Shown here one piece after another: positions 13,801 through 25,606 of a stretch of 64,000 nucleotides of DNA. The stretch lies in assembly GCA_019914945.1 (NCBI GenBank), contig CM034100.1:3299209-3363208 (forward strand). The letters are read 5' to 3'. The notes under the pieces are model-generated. The model did not search any database, was not told the DNA's origin, and saw only the letters and a list, made by a program, of their open reading frames with translations. Made by a program: the position numbers and the translations under genes. How positions within the stretch are numbered: the stretch's first letter is position 1; every line of letters starts with the position of its first letter. This DNA is from Typha latifolia (Eukaryota > Streptophyta > Magnoliopsida > Poales > Typhaceae).

Positions 13801-15124
13801 AGCTGCAGCCCTAATTATTGTGCCCATATGCGTGCTGAGTCACCTTTCTTACTCTTGGCTTTATCTTTTAGGTTGGGTAAAATGTTAAAAGTCCTTATCA
13901 AATGCAAAGCTCACCCCTATATAGCTTATTATTTTTCTTCACGCCTTTTGAGATTATCATCAAAGCTAGGTTTAAGCAGTTCCATTGCATGTTTGTAGAG
14001 AAGTGAAGAACCCTATGTTTGATGTAGTCTTCAGATCATTAGAATAGACTACGATTTGGATTAGTTTATCTCCTTTTGTTGTTCTCAAAGTTTACTATGC
14101 CACGCGATGTGCCACATGCCCCTTGTCGTGACTCTTATCTATTTAATTTATGGGGAAATGCACTTGCTAGGATTAAGAAAGGATCCCTCTTCCACATGCT
14201 TCCATTGGGGACCAGCAAACACATGGGAACACATCCAGAGCTCCCAAGATGGAAGCATTATGAGATCTAAAAGGTTTGCTATTCCAAAATATCACTCTCA
14301 TGTGACTAGCTAGCTGATGTAGATAGTCTGCAGTCTTGGCTGCTGGAATTTCTTGCAGTCCAAGCACACTTGCTAGTCCTTACAATTGAGTAAAATAGTT
14401 TTAGAAGTTCTAACTAGTTTTTCCAACTTCTGCATGCAGGAAACTTGTAGCCCTTCTCTCATCATGTCAAAATTGAGAGGCCAAGCACCTGTAAAGGATG
14501 ATGCGCAAATGTGCAATATAGAGAAGGAAACAATTAAACAGAGCATGTTGAATTTCCAGTGCCCTCATGCTTTTTTCACACAACAGGAAAAAGGAACTCT
14601 TGTGATTTTGTGAACCATTGGGGGGTGAGGTCCCATCTCACTTGTACTTTATTTTTTTTGGATAAAAAAACTTGTACTTCAATAGGTTTCACAAGCAGGG
14701 TTGTCTTATTTCTTTGTGAACTGTGATCCAACAATTACCTGTATCATAGATGTAAGTGTAGTAGTACTGTGCATTTAATAGTCTGTTACCTGCTGATCAA
14801 TGATTGAAACTTTGTAAGGACCTATCAGGTTTAATGCTGGAAAGGTTGCAGGGGAGCTGTAGCTATGCATCGCCTCTTTTGGTTACATTGAGAGTGACAT
14901 GACAACATGCCACTTTGCTCATTAACCATTGAGCTAGACACAATCTTGGTTTCCTTAGCATGTTGTAGATAAAGAGATGAGATGGAATCTACATCAGTTT
15001 GGCATAGTGAGATGGAAAAGGGGAGGTTGTTAGAAATGATGGGTAGTGGTACAGAGGGCTGATCTCAGAGGTGAATTTGGTGCAGCCATGATGAGGGACA
15101 GTGTGCACAATAGAAACATATTGT

Positions 15125-15157
15125 GGGGGGGGGGAGGGGAGGGGAGGGGTGGTGGGG
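15125..15157 (+). repeat. G-rich tract with G-quadruplex potential
   Basis: A run of about ten Gs is followed by three further GGGG blocks separated by single As, then GGTGGTGGGG. This meets the usual four-run G4 pattern with very short loops. It lies about 580 bases beyond the CYP734A stop codon, so it is C-rich on that gene's sense strand. A purine-rich, GC-rich patch continues to about 15290. Confidence 0.75.
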
Positions 15158-15372
15158 TCTTGCCAACCATTGGTGGGCCCACCGTAGGGGGGCCCCACAT
15201 ACAAGGCTGCAATGCCGGCATTGGGTCGGTAGGAAACGGCTTTGCCCAGTGACAGCTAAGCCCAGCGGCAGGACAACGAACTGCTCCACAAAATAAAGCC
15301 CCATTTTGGTACTTTCTGCAAAAAGATGAACCCTTGGTTGTAAACAGTGTGATCTGTAATATACTAATCCAC

Positions 15373-15376
<4 letters not shown>

Positions 15377-15422
<46 letters not shown>
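15377..15422. repeat. (TC)23 microsatellite
   Basis: A perfect TC dinucleotide array lies in the intergenic DNA downstream of the CYP734A gene. Such arrays are common and usually polymorphic in plant genomes. Confidence 0.95.
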
Positions 15423-15426
<4 letters not shown>

Positions 15427-15733
15427 TTTCTTTCTAAAATTACAGACGTGATACTCTTGGAAGTACAAATAAGATAGACAAGCATGATTTTTTATGTGAG
15501 AGGTGGAATAGCATTTTATACAATACATACAGCTAGGCCATGAAAGAGAAAAACAAGGAGAAGAGAGCGAGTACCTCTGGACTCACTTGGGTTTAGTGTC
15601 ATTGAAATCCTAAAAAGAAAAAAAAAAAGGACTCCTAAAGAAACTGATCTGTTAGTGGGTTTGTTGGGTTCTGGATACATCACATACAGCGGGTATTTTG
15701 GTCAGCTTTGGGGGTAATCTTACGCCCTCGATG

Positions 15734-16742
15734 TCATTGTACGGCTGGATCGGACGGCTGGGATGAGATCTTTCGGAAGATCACGGGAGCCCCGTACTGT
15801 GGGTATAGGAGCATCAGGACCGTCGGTGCGTGGACGTACGAGGGGGATGGGCGGAAGACGAAGCGCTGGAGTATAATGGCTATGGTGAGCTTGGCCTCCA
15901 ATAGGGCTAAGTTTTGCCCGATACACATGCGGGCCCCGAGCCCGAACGGTATAAAGGCGGTTTGCTGCCGGGCCGCCCGGCCTACTCCGTTCTCGAACCG
16001 GGCCGGATTGAACCGGGCCGCATCGGGCCCCCATAGCCTGGTATCGTGATGGACGGCCATGATCGGGATCAGGATCTCCGTGTCCCGCGGTATCATGTAC
16101 CCGCCCAACTCCACGTCAGCCTTCGCCCGACGTATCGTCGCCACCGCAGGTGGATAAAGACGTAACGTTTCGTTCAGGATCATGCCAAGCTGTTCGAATT
16201 TTTTTTTTTTTAAAACAAAGCAAAGGTTAGCAAAAAAATTACACACTTCTACGGTGGGAGCAGGTTAAGGCGAGAGGGTGTAGCGTACCATCTTTAATTT
16301 GGAAAGGTGGTCCTTGGTAGGGAGGTCACGTGTTCCGCACACGCGGAGGACCTCCTCGCGGGCGCGCTCCTGCCAATCCGGGTGCATGGCTAGGAGGACG
16401 GTCGTCCACGTCAGCAGGTTGGAGGTGGTCTGCTTACCCGCGAAGAAAAACGTCTTGCACTCCTCAACGATGTCTTGGACGGAGATGGCCGGATTGGGAA
16501 GCGACGCCGGCGTCCTCTTGCTGGTGCTAGCGTTGATCATAAGACCGAGCAGGTCTTTTGCGCACCCGTCCGGAGTCTCCTTGTCTAAGTCCTCCTTTCG
16601 ACGGCTGATGAGCCTGATCAGATTCTTTCTGATCTCTTTGTCCAATTTCCAAGAAATCGTATTCTTTTTTGTGGGTAGAAATCTGTCAACAATTTAGCGG
16701 GGTTGAGCGAGAGGAGCATAAGTATATATGTATGTGTGTATA

Positions 16743-16785
<43 letters not shown>

Positions 16786-18475
16786 AAGAGATAATGTTAC
16801 ATCTCCAATGATTGGAGATATCAATTGCTCGTCTAATTGGTACTTCGTTTGTCACTCCCAAGTGACATGATCACTGGACTTCTCCAATTACAAGAAAAAT
16901 AGTACTTGAGCAGTAAATTTAGGCAGAGGTACCTGTAGCCAGGGATGAAGACTTTGCGGAATGCCTCTGAGGCAAAGCCCATGAGCTGGGTCTGCAATTG
17001 GAACACGGCCTTGCCGTCTTCATAGCTCCGGCCGAACGCAGTCCGGGTGATGGCGTCCTCCGTCACCACTTGGAACCACTCGGAGACGTCGATCTCCACC
17101 TCGTCGGATTCCGACATGGCCGACCACTTATCCACCATGTCGACCACCGTCTTCCCAACAAATGGTATCAACAACTGCTTCAGATAATTAACAACTTATA
17201 TTAACTTCACATAGTAATAATTTAACGAGAAAAAAAAAAAGGAAAGAAAATTTCATCCTAAGTTAAATTATGATAAAAGATCATTTTACAAAAAGGATGA
17301 GGGGAATTATTAATGGTGAACTTACTTTGAGATTTTCCATGTGAAATGTTGGGGTGAGGACTTTCCTGTGGTGAGCCCACTTCTCGCCTCTGAGGCTGAC
17401 GAGGCCTTCGCCTTCGAGCTGGCGGACCAAAGGGTGGGACTCGTACCGGTCGAAGTACTCGGATCGAGACAAAAAGATCTCGCGGATTAGGTCCGGGTCG
17501 GCGATGGCGAGGCGAGGAGTGGGTCCGAACCATATCAGAAACGTGGAACCTGTGAAAAAGATCATTTTCAATTTAGCCCACCATTACTCCTCCAGTGCAG
17601 GGGGGAAAATAAAACTCCATAAAATATTTAGAACCAACAGGAGAGCCAACGGTGGAAAACAGCAAGGTGTTACAGCAGTGAAGCCCATGTGGCCATCTGG
17701 TACAGTACACATTTATAACACACACACACACAGAGGGAGGGAGATGCAGATCCAAAGAAGTAAATAGAGAGAAAGAGAGAGGGGAGAAGATAAAAGGCAG
17801 AGGAAATGAGAAAGACTGTAGAAGCTGACAAGAGGAAACAAAGGCTGGAATTGGTACAGGAAGGAACAGAGTACAGATCATACAAGGAGGATGAGAGAAG
17901 AACACAACATAACCATCAGGATAGTTTTTTTTTTTTAAAAAGAAAAGAAAAAGGGAAGAGATTAATTACCATCTTAATAAAAAAAATCAAGCTTAACCAA
18001 AGGAGAAAACAAAGAAAAGAAATGATGAGGCCAACTAAGATCAAGCCTTGCAACTCTAGTAAGATTCAATGCATGGGAAAAGAGGGGGAGAAAAAGAAAG
18101 AAAAAAAACAGAGGACTAAGTTAGAGAAGCAGAGAGAAATGAGAAGTTACCATAAATTTTCTTCCAATAGTGGTAGAAAGGGAGGACTCTGGGGAGGATG
18201 TGGTGGGAGTTCTGAGGCATCATTGGCATGGAGGAGGCCTCCAGCATCATGCCAACCATCTCCTTCACACACCCAATGAAGAATCTATAAGGAGGACCCC
18301 TTATTCCCTGCTTTGCAAAATGCTCCTCCAACCTCTTAGGCCTCCACCATAGTACTTCCATCACCTTCACTGCCATGTACATGCACATCATCACAACACC
18401 AAGAAGCAAAACCCACTTCCATGGCCACCCAGCTATATCCCCCATCCTTCCTCCTCCTCTTTCCTCTGATCCCAA
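15734..18475 (-). CDS. CYP734A: Cytochrome P450 of the CYP734A family (brassinosteroid inactivation)
   Basis: Five exons read on the minus strand: 18475-18151, 17549-17326, 17174-16933, 16682-16289 and 16189-15734. All have GT-AG borders and join in frame to give 546 residues. A membrane anchor (about residues 17-40) precedes WWRPKRLEEHFAKQGIRGPPY, a CYP734A signature. Further marks are the I-helix AGKQT (345-349), ETLR (402-405), FNPARF (455-460) and the heme loop FGLGARMCIG with Cys484 as ligand. BAS1/CYP734A enzymes are ER-bound and hydroxylate brassinosteroids at C-26, lowering active hormone. Many are feedback-induced by brassinosteroid, but I did not identify such an element here. A second Met at residue 11 (18445) is an alternative start. 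The last acceptor (CGAACAG) has an A-rich rather than T-rich approach, although a CTAAC branch-like site lies upstream. The gene appears intact. Confidence 0.9.
16753..16783. repeat. (TA)n microsatellite in a CYP734A intron
   Basis: A perfect TA array of about 15 units follows a TG/TA compound stretch. It lies in the intron between exons 3 and 4 of the P450 gene, well away from the splice sites. Confidence 0.9.
17550..18150 (-). other. Intron 1 of CYP734A, strongly pyrimidine-biased
   Basis: On the gene's sense strand this 601-base intron is strongly pyrimidine-rich (purine-rich on the + strand from about 17730 to 18130). It includes CT-rich blocks and a short (TG)n stretch near 17720. Donor G|GTAACT and acceptor TTTTTCACAG are clear. 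Confidence 0.75.
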
Positions 18476-18547
18476 CTAATACTAACGTTTACCCAATATA
18501 ACTTATGCTCTTCCTCTTTGCTGCTTATATGGTTAGTGGATGCCAAT

Positions 18548-18550
<3 letters not shown>

Positions 18551-18588
<38 letters not shown>
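18551..18588. repeat. (AG)19 array in the CYP734A leader or promoter
   Basis: A perfect AG array lies 76 bases upstream of the P450 ATG, reading (CT)n on the sense strand. CT arrays this close to a start are common in plant 5' leaders and core promoters (Y-patch-like) and can bind GAGA-binding BBR/BPC factors. A role here is inferred. Confidence 0.85.
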
Positions 18589-18591
<3 letters not shown>

Positions 18592-20438
18592 AAGAGGGAT
18601 AGGGATGAGGGCTTTTATAGGGAGAAGTGAGGGTTGTTCATAACAACAAGGCCGGCGCCATTGGGGCATCCATTTGGGTCAACGTGTTGGGCGATTTCTT
18701 GGGTCTTATCGGGTTCGGGTTTGGGTTCGGAACAAACCGGATATGGCCAGAGGAGGAGTGGCACTCTCCTTTGGGATTCTAAAGAGGAGAGGGCTTTTTC
18801 GCAAAAAGACAAAAACATTTAATTGGGAAATAAGAAGAGAGAATAGCTGAAGAAGAGTCTTACGACTGCCACTTGTTATGATTGTCTTCAGAGTCATTAT
18901 AGAAGCGTCGCTCTCTTTGCAAATTGGTCCTTTTTGTTTTATTATTTTATCTTGGCCTCCAGAAATGGAGGGCTGCAATTAAATTGGATACGCATAATTT
19001 GCAAGTTTAATGAGGTCATTTATGAAGTTGTCTGCTCTAATATTTTAAGATTCTTGGATATATTCCACCAAAGAAGATAATTACAATGACGTTTTTAAAA
19101 TAAAAGAAAAAAATATTCAAAGAAGACAATTACAAGGAATTATAATCAATTATGTAGAAAAGAGATGGAAACATAAAAAAGTTTCTGATAAGATCATGAT
19201 CCAGACTCATATATATTAAACAGGGTATTATTCTTAAATTCAAATTCTAACTATTATTGATTTAACCAGTGGACACTATTAAATATATTCATAGGATCTC
19301 ACATCCTTGGGTTAGCATCAGAGTACGGGTTTGATCATATTTCAAATCGCTCTCACAAGTCACAAACGACGAGCATAGTTTCGCGATGCCTGAGGTGTCA
19401 ATCACGTACTATATATAGTATAATGTTGTCATGTAAACAGCTAAGCTAAAGCTTTGTAGAGCTAACAACAGCAAGAGGGAAGTTTTAAATTTGAAGTGAA
19501 GAGTTACGATCTACTCCTCCTCTTCCTCCTCCAGTGGCTTGGCTCGAAGGTTCCGGCGGCTAACACTCGCAAAATATTGAGCATCCATGAGTAGTACTGG
19601 ACATCTCCATTTTACTGGATGTTGTGAGAAACCTTCATCTCATCTCATCTCATCTCTGGCAACTAAAAACTACGCTCGTTGATCGTACCCCTAATCCATT
19701 TTGTTTAATTAGAAAGGTGGTGAGAGTAGAATAGGAATTAAAGGAGGTATTGGATGGTTTTGGAAGGACTCACATAAATAAGGGCACATGGCAACAAAGG
19801 CTGTCTAAATCCTTGTTGGTGCCGCTTTCTCCTCCGGTACCAACGGCCCGATATGCCCTTCCAAGAATTAAAACAAAGGAGCAGCAGCAAGGACACCTTG
19901 CCCATTGTTGATGGGGCCCCAACTTGGTGTGGGACCCCCTCCCCCCCTAAGAGGGAGGGAAACTAGGGCACACCTTCCCCATTTAGGCCATGTCGTAATG
20001 CAAACGAGACAGGACGGGTCCATGTGCTCCCATGGGCCGCACAACCACAACAACTCTAATTTGTTTTCCTCTACTGGGCAATCATATTTATATATTCAGA
20101 TTAATTGGATTCTTTTTTTTTTTTCTTCTTCTTCTAATTTTCTCTTTGAAACGCAATAAGAGATAGACATATCAAAGTGTTTTTTATCCTTAATTTGTTC
20201 TGTTTTCTTGTAGATTATTGTCCATGAGCTGAATATCCTACTTGACACGAGGGATAATATGAGGGGAGTAGATATTAGTAGCGTTAAAGATAACGATGCA
20301 TAAGAAGATTATAGGCTTTTTTTTACCTAATTTAAATTAAAATATCATTAGTATTTAAATGGACACAACAAAATAGCTGAAGCATATTATTATTATCAGA
20401 ATATATATATATATATATATAATTTAGCCCAACTTCTA
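18589..20438. other. Intergenic region upstream of CYP734A
   Basis: The first few hundred bases are the CYP734A upstream region; no convincing TATA box was located. The rest is AT-rich, with GC-richer islets near 19.8-20.0 kb. Its open frames lack recognisable domains. Confidence 0.45.
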
Positions 20439-21132
20439 ATTTGACCAATAGGTTACGGTGGTAAGGCTTTCTAATTCTCGCATGCTTTTGTGTTCTTGTT
20501 AGCTTCTTCTTTAGATATAACATTTTAGATATTCTTCCTAATTTGAGCCTTCTCAATTGTCTTCATCAACTCTCTCATGTTGTAGGCTTCTTTGTTATTG
20601 GTTCGGACCGTCAACCTTTAAAAGACTTTGCTACACTCAATTGAATTCAGACGAGGGATCTCCTTGCAAGAAAGATTCTCCTTGCCATGCTCGCTTTGTA
20701 ATAAGATTCTAGAGTCTCTCAACCACCTTCTATCAACTTACTATCTTCTACAACCGTTTTTGAGTTCCTTCCTCTCGCTACTATCTTCTACAACCGTTTT
20801 TGACCAACCGTTTTTGAGGTCTGCCTTTGTGCATCGCTTTCTTCATTGAGCCACGGACTATCTATTTGGTCTCTTATGATGGCTACTTTGAAAGGAGAGG
20901 AACCATAGGGTCCTTTCAAAGGAAGATCTTGACCTTTACTGGCTTACGAATCTCTCTCGGAGATTTGGAGGCCGCGAAGACCCACTTTCCTTTTCTTATC
21001 TCTAGTGTTGAGTTTTGTATCCTTCTTGCCGTGTAATTTTCTCTCTCCCTTCCACGTTCTCCTTGTAACTTTATTCTCTTGAATAAAATTCAATTTTGCT
21101 TAATTCTATCAACAACAACAGAAAAAAAAAAA
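20439..21132 (+). mobile_element. Degenerate LINE (non-LTR retrotransposon) 3' fragment
   Basis: A short frame near 20634-20760 reads RRGISLQERFSLPCSLCNK then ESLNHLL. This resembles the Cys-rich zf-RVT segment at the end of plant L1-type ORF2 (normally C-x2-C ... H-x-C). The pattern is followed by an AATAAA-type signal (21081) and an A-rich end (21122-21132), as expected for a 5'-truncated insertion. A 40-base unit containing CTATCTTCTACAACCG is duplicated at 20739 and 20779, with a partial third copy at 20805. No intact reverse transcriptase remains, and the 5' boundary is approximate. Confidence 0.5.
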
Positions 21133-23326
21133 GATTGAATTTATATTTTGAGCTCAAACCTACACCGCTGACCTCCTTTTTATCTTTAAATATTTCATTA
21201 CTTGTATAAACTGACAACAACAAAAGATTATATTCCTTCAGTAACTCAGTAAGTAATCTCTAAAATAAAATTTTTTCTTATTGAAACATAAAACATTAAG
21301 AAGGAGTTGGATTTAAGGTATTGATAGGAGATCTACTCCAAGTCTCAATATACTACGTATTGTAAGAAATTTTACTTCCATGGAATGATTACAAGCTTTT
21401 TTTTTTCTTTAACAACTTTTTGTTGAGAAGAAATGGGATCAACCCTAACTATAATAGATTGAGAATTAATACAACCTATATTAGAAAAAAAAAAAAAAGT
21501 TTGAAAGTCTTGTTCAGAAGCAACCCCTGTTTTCTTATACATTACAACACTTCTAAGTTTCCACTTAGATTTATTAGATGATTGCCATTCCTTTGCCTTT
21601 TCTCTAGAAATTAGCTCATGATTTGGTATGATGTCTTAATCCAGAGACCAGCTACTATTAATCCTTAATATATTTGTCGATAGATGAAAGGTACGTGAAA
21701 ACGAGTAGTTTGTGATTTACACAGGTTGTACACAAATAATATTGCCAACTTTGGAAAGTTAAAAATATAATTATCTCAATCTTGAGTAATTTATTCAAAA
21801 CACCTTACGCTTTTGTTCCTATTATCATTACCATATCAGTATTGTATAATTTATTTTTACTGTCTCAAAAATACCATAAACCAAATCTAATACAACAGTT
21901 AACATAATAGAAAATATTTCATTACTTTGAAGAATAAAAAACTAAAATTCTTAAGCTACTCCCAGCAAATTATTGTCAACTAGAGGGGACTCGGGAGCAA
22001 CATAGGTGAGTGAAACCGATTAATTAACTTATGCACACAGTTAATTCACCTATATCATAATTGTCATATGTTAAGAGTTTTTTTTTTGTGTGGAGATAAA
22101 TACATATATAATAAAATATTTATATATTTTAAAACATAATATGTGCAGCTCACAATAAATTTGGAGCCATTGGTTGACAAATTAGGTATAGCTATAGCTC
22201 AACTCCTACCTTAGCAATCAACGTAACCCATCCAATAATACTAAATTAATTTTTTTTAAAAAAAAAATTAAAATGTCTGCTTCAACATCAGCAATTTGAT
22301 TAGCTGTTACATGCATCGAAATACGTGTACTTATAAATTTTGGCGTCTTGCTATTTGCTCTACTTTAGATGGAAGTTGCTAACAAATTGAATGCAACTAG
22401 TAGTGGAAATGACACATAAACCCATGATTATATTGTTCAACAAGTTGATATATTTTAGTTGGCAATTTTGTTGATATTAAAGCTCTAAGAGACAAGAAAA
22501 CCAACCCGTAATCTATTGGATATGATTTGGATGTGGAATGATTTATACATGTGCATATAATTAAGGCCTACTAATCTTTCCACAACATAGACTAAGTTAG
22601 GAGCTAGCTAGGAATGCTAATCATCCACACATTTATAGGTTAATTTAATTATCTAGGAGAGTGGGGGGGTCCAATTTGGCCTTTTTCACATGATTTCATA
22701 AGTTATTATATCAAACATTTTGATCATCTAGTTGTAGCTACTTTGCGTTCAAGTAACATAATACATTGGAACACACAATCTAAGCAATGCCTAAATGGAA
22801 ATCTAGGGGGAAAAAAAACACTTAAAAGGGACCTATCATTTGATCTTGCCAATTACTTCTGCCTACTTGTTTACTTCTAGATTATGAAATCACAATAAAA
22901 TATTAGGAAATTTATAGTTTAAAAAAACAACTCTATCTTTTATTATATTATCATTAATTAACGATAAAAAAAAGAGATTTTATTTATATAAAATCTTCTA
23001 AAATATTACCAGTGGCCTACCAAGTTTGTGAACATCTTGAGGAGATTCACTTGCAATGGTTCTTTCCCCATGCAAGAAGACAGGCAGTCACTTGAGAGAG
23101 AGAGAGATCTTAAAAGGCTATTGGTTACTCGATCCTTTTAGTTCTGTTAAGCTTTCAGAGTTGTGCATGTCATTAAATGATGTCAGTAAAGCTGCAAAGC
23201 AGTGCAAGTTTTGGAGGAGAGGAGGAAGAGGATACTTTGAGTGGTTGTTGTTTCCAAGCTATAACAACTATGCACAGGGCTTCAGAATATAATAAGCGTC
23301 GTTATCCCCTTGTACCAGATGCTCAT

Positions 23327-23365
23327 CTACTACTATTACTACTACTACTACTACTACTACTACTA
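23327..23365. repeat. (TAC)n trinucleotide microsatellite
   Basis: About 12 near-perfect TAC/ACT units form a trinucleotide array in AT-rich intergenic DNA. Confidence 0.85.
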
Positions 23366-24264
23366 TTCGCTATTATCAGAATAGCTTTCTAATTACTTCG
23401 TCCAGTAGCAGAACAACCTTTTCTATCTCTGGATAAAGTTATCCCTGTAGAAGATACTACTCGATTATTCACAATTGCGACAAACCGCAATTTGGGCTAA
23501 GTTTATTCTCAAAAATTTTTTATTTTTTATTTTTTAATTTTTCCATGAGGATTGCATTAAAGGAGGTGACTATATGAGCACTTAAAAATGAACATTTGTT
23601 TCCTAACTGAATTAATTTTCCTAGAGAAAATATCATTAAGGTCATAAATTTCAAAGGCTTGTAATTTATCTCCTTGTAGTTTGACTGATTTGGACTTACC
23701 TTATATACTCTAAACTTAAACGGTTAGTTTTTATGTGGCCTGAATCAAGTTGTAATTATTGGTCAATTGTCAAATATAAAATGAATTAATATTAAAAGTA
23801 AACAGTTAATTGTAAGGAATCAAATATTTATCTTAATCTTAGTCCCTATTTACTTTTAAAATAATTTTTTACTCTAAAATATTACCTCTTATTTTAAAAT
23901 AATAATTAAATATTAAAATAATTTATTTTAGATATAAATATTAGTCATCAAAATAATTTATCCTATCAATCAAAACAAATGTATTATAATTTTATAACAA
24001 AGCAAACTACTTTTTTTTTTACTTTATATCACATCAGCGGCTTTAATTAATGAATGAGGCCTTAATATCACAAACTAATTGCTACCATAATTAATGAAGA
24101 GGTATCATAAGCCCAATTTTTTTTTTTCCTTTTGTTGCTTACTATTAAAGGTAAAGATCTGAAATATTCTTCTTTTTACTATTTATGGGTAAATATTTCA
24201 GTGACGGTACGTCGATACGACCCACTCGATAGGATCCATCCATCTAATCAACGTCGATACGACC

Positions 24265-24266
<2 letters not shown>

Positions 24267-24306
<40 letters not shown>
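24267..24306. repeat. (AT)20 microsatellite
   Basis: A perfect AT array is followed by TG/TA variation and, at about 24345-24366, an AG array. A 15-base sequence beginning ACGTCGATACG occurs just before it twice (24209 and 24251), suggesting local duplication. Confidence 0.9.
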
Positions 24307-24308
<2 letters not shown>

Positions 24309-25169
24309 GTGTGTATATATATATTATATATATATTTCTATAATATAGAGAGAGAGAGAGAGAGAGAACGGAGTCGCTTTAGTGTTACGTTGATCCGGAG
24401 GGGAAACGGAAATGGCTAGGATCCAACTGGGCATATGATTGGAAGCTTCCTTCCACGCAATCCATCCGATGTGACGCCTCGTGATTCACGGCCGAGGACC
24501 CGGAACGAAATCTAATCAACTAGAGCCACGTGGAACTCCAATCATTTCTCTTCACGCTTTCTACATCTCCTGTCCGCATATACCCAGAACGTCGCCCCTC
24601 CATCTCACAGTGTTCCGTCACCTCACAGCCTTGCCCTTCCTTTTGTCATCTTCCCAAAATGACCAAAATACCCCTCTCTTTTCGGGACCCTCTAGATTTG
24701 AAAGCTCGCTCCTTTCTCACTTTCCTAAAACGCCCTCCACCACCATTGCTTCTCTCAAAGAAATGAATTATTAAACACCTGTAATAGTCTTGAAAAAAGA
24801 ATTTCTAAAACTTGGACGAAATAATAATAATTTATGAGAGTGAATTCTCTCTCTCTCTCTCTCTCTTTTATTTTTTGCCTTATTAATTTTGCTACAGATG
24901 TCATGTGATGCGACCGACCATGCTGTCTTTGGCACATGACAGCAATGGATACAATCCGGCCGATTCAATTTGTAGCGTATAGCAGATTGTGTAGCCTAGG
25001 TAGTAGCATAATTGACCTATTAGATTTGATATGATTCATATTTTAACCGTAGCAACTCTTTATCTCTCTAAAAATTGTTATCCATGCGTTGCACCAACCG
25101 AACACTCGACGTGGAGTTCGATAAGGTTCATCAAAACCATATGCAAATTATATCATATTCTGCTCTTAA

Positions 25170-25184
25170 GGGGGGGGGGGGGGG
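25170..25184 (+). repeat. G15 homopolymer
   Basis: Fifteen consecutive Gs lie in otherwise AT-rich DNA. A shorter G-run (about 25413-25420) lies 240 bases on. Lengths of such tracts are error-prone in sequencing. Confidence 0.9.
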
Positions 25185-25526
25185 TATCGTTGTAAATTAA
25201 GAGGGGAGACAGTTGTTTCGAGGTTGGCAGAGCGTACTCGGATAACAAACAAATCTGTTCGGATAAAAGCTAGCATTTGATGTTCGTACGTCGACCACCC
25301 TATTCCTTCCTCTGTTCTGGATATCTCCATCTTACTCTCTCTATCCAACTATTAACATGGATAAATTTTTAACTAGGTTAAATATGTAGATATAGAATAA
25401 GAGCAGAAGGTAGGGGGGGGCCGGTGTGGGGTTACAATTATTGGTAGTAATTTGTTTGTTTGACAAGATAGAAGTGAAAGATGCGAGCACGTCCGGTGGC
25501 TAGAATTGATTTATATATATATATAC

Positions 25527-25533
<7 letters not shown>

Positions 25534-25602
<69 letters not shown>
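25534..25602. repeat. Long (AT)n microsatellite
   Basis: A perfect AT run of about 34 units is the longest array in the window. A shorter interrupted TA stretch precedes it at 25511-25533. It can fold into cruciform or hairpin structures, and its true length may be collapsed in the assembly. Confidence 0.95.

Positions 25603-25606
<4 letters not shown>

Larger units (their letters stand above)
4843..15733. other. Nearly 11 kb without a supportable gene
   Basis: This stretch follows the agenet-ENT stop and runs to the end of the convergent CYP734A gene. Open frames in it are short (the longest are about 116-127 codons, near 8.0-8.4 and 9.8-10.1 kb). None shows a recognisable domain, and the base composition is uniformly AT-rich. 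It could hold 3'UTR introns, a non-coding transcript, or heavily decayed transposons. Local features noted separately are a short imperfect hairpin (14196-14258), a G-rich tract (15125-15157) and a (TC)n array (15377-15422). Confidence 0.5.

Noticed and set aside
15030..15485. 151-codon minus-strand frame with a poly-Arg/Glu stretch
   Set aside because: The repeated residues come from the (TC)n microsatellite, and the rest shows no domain.
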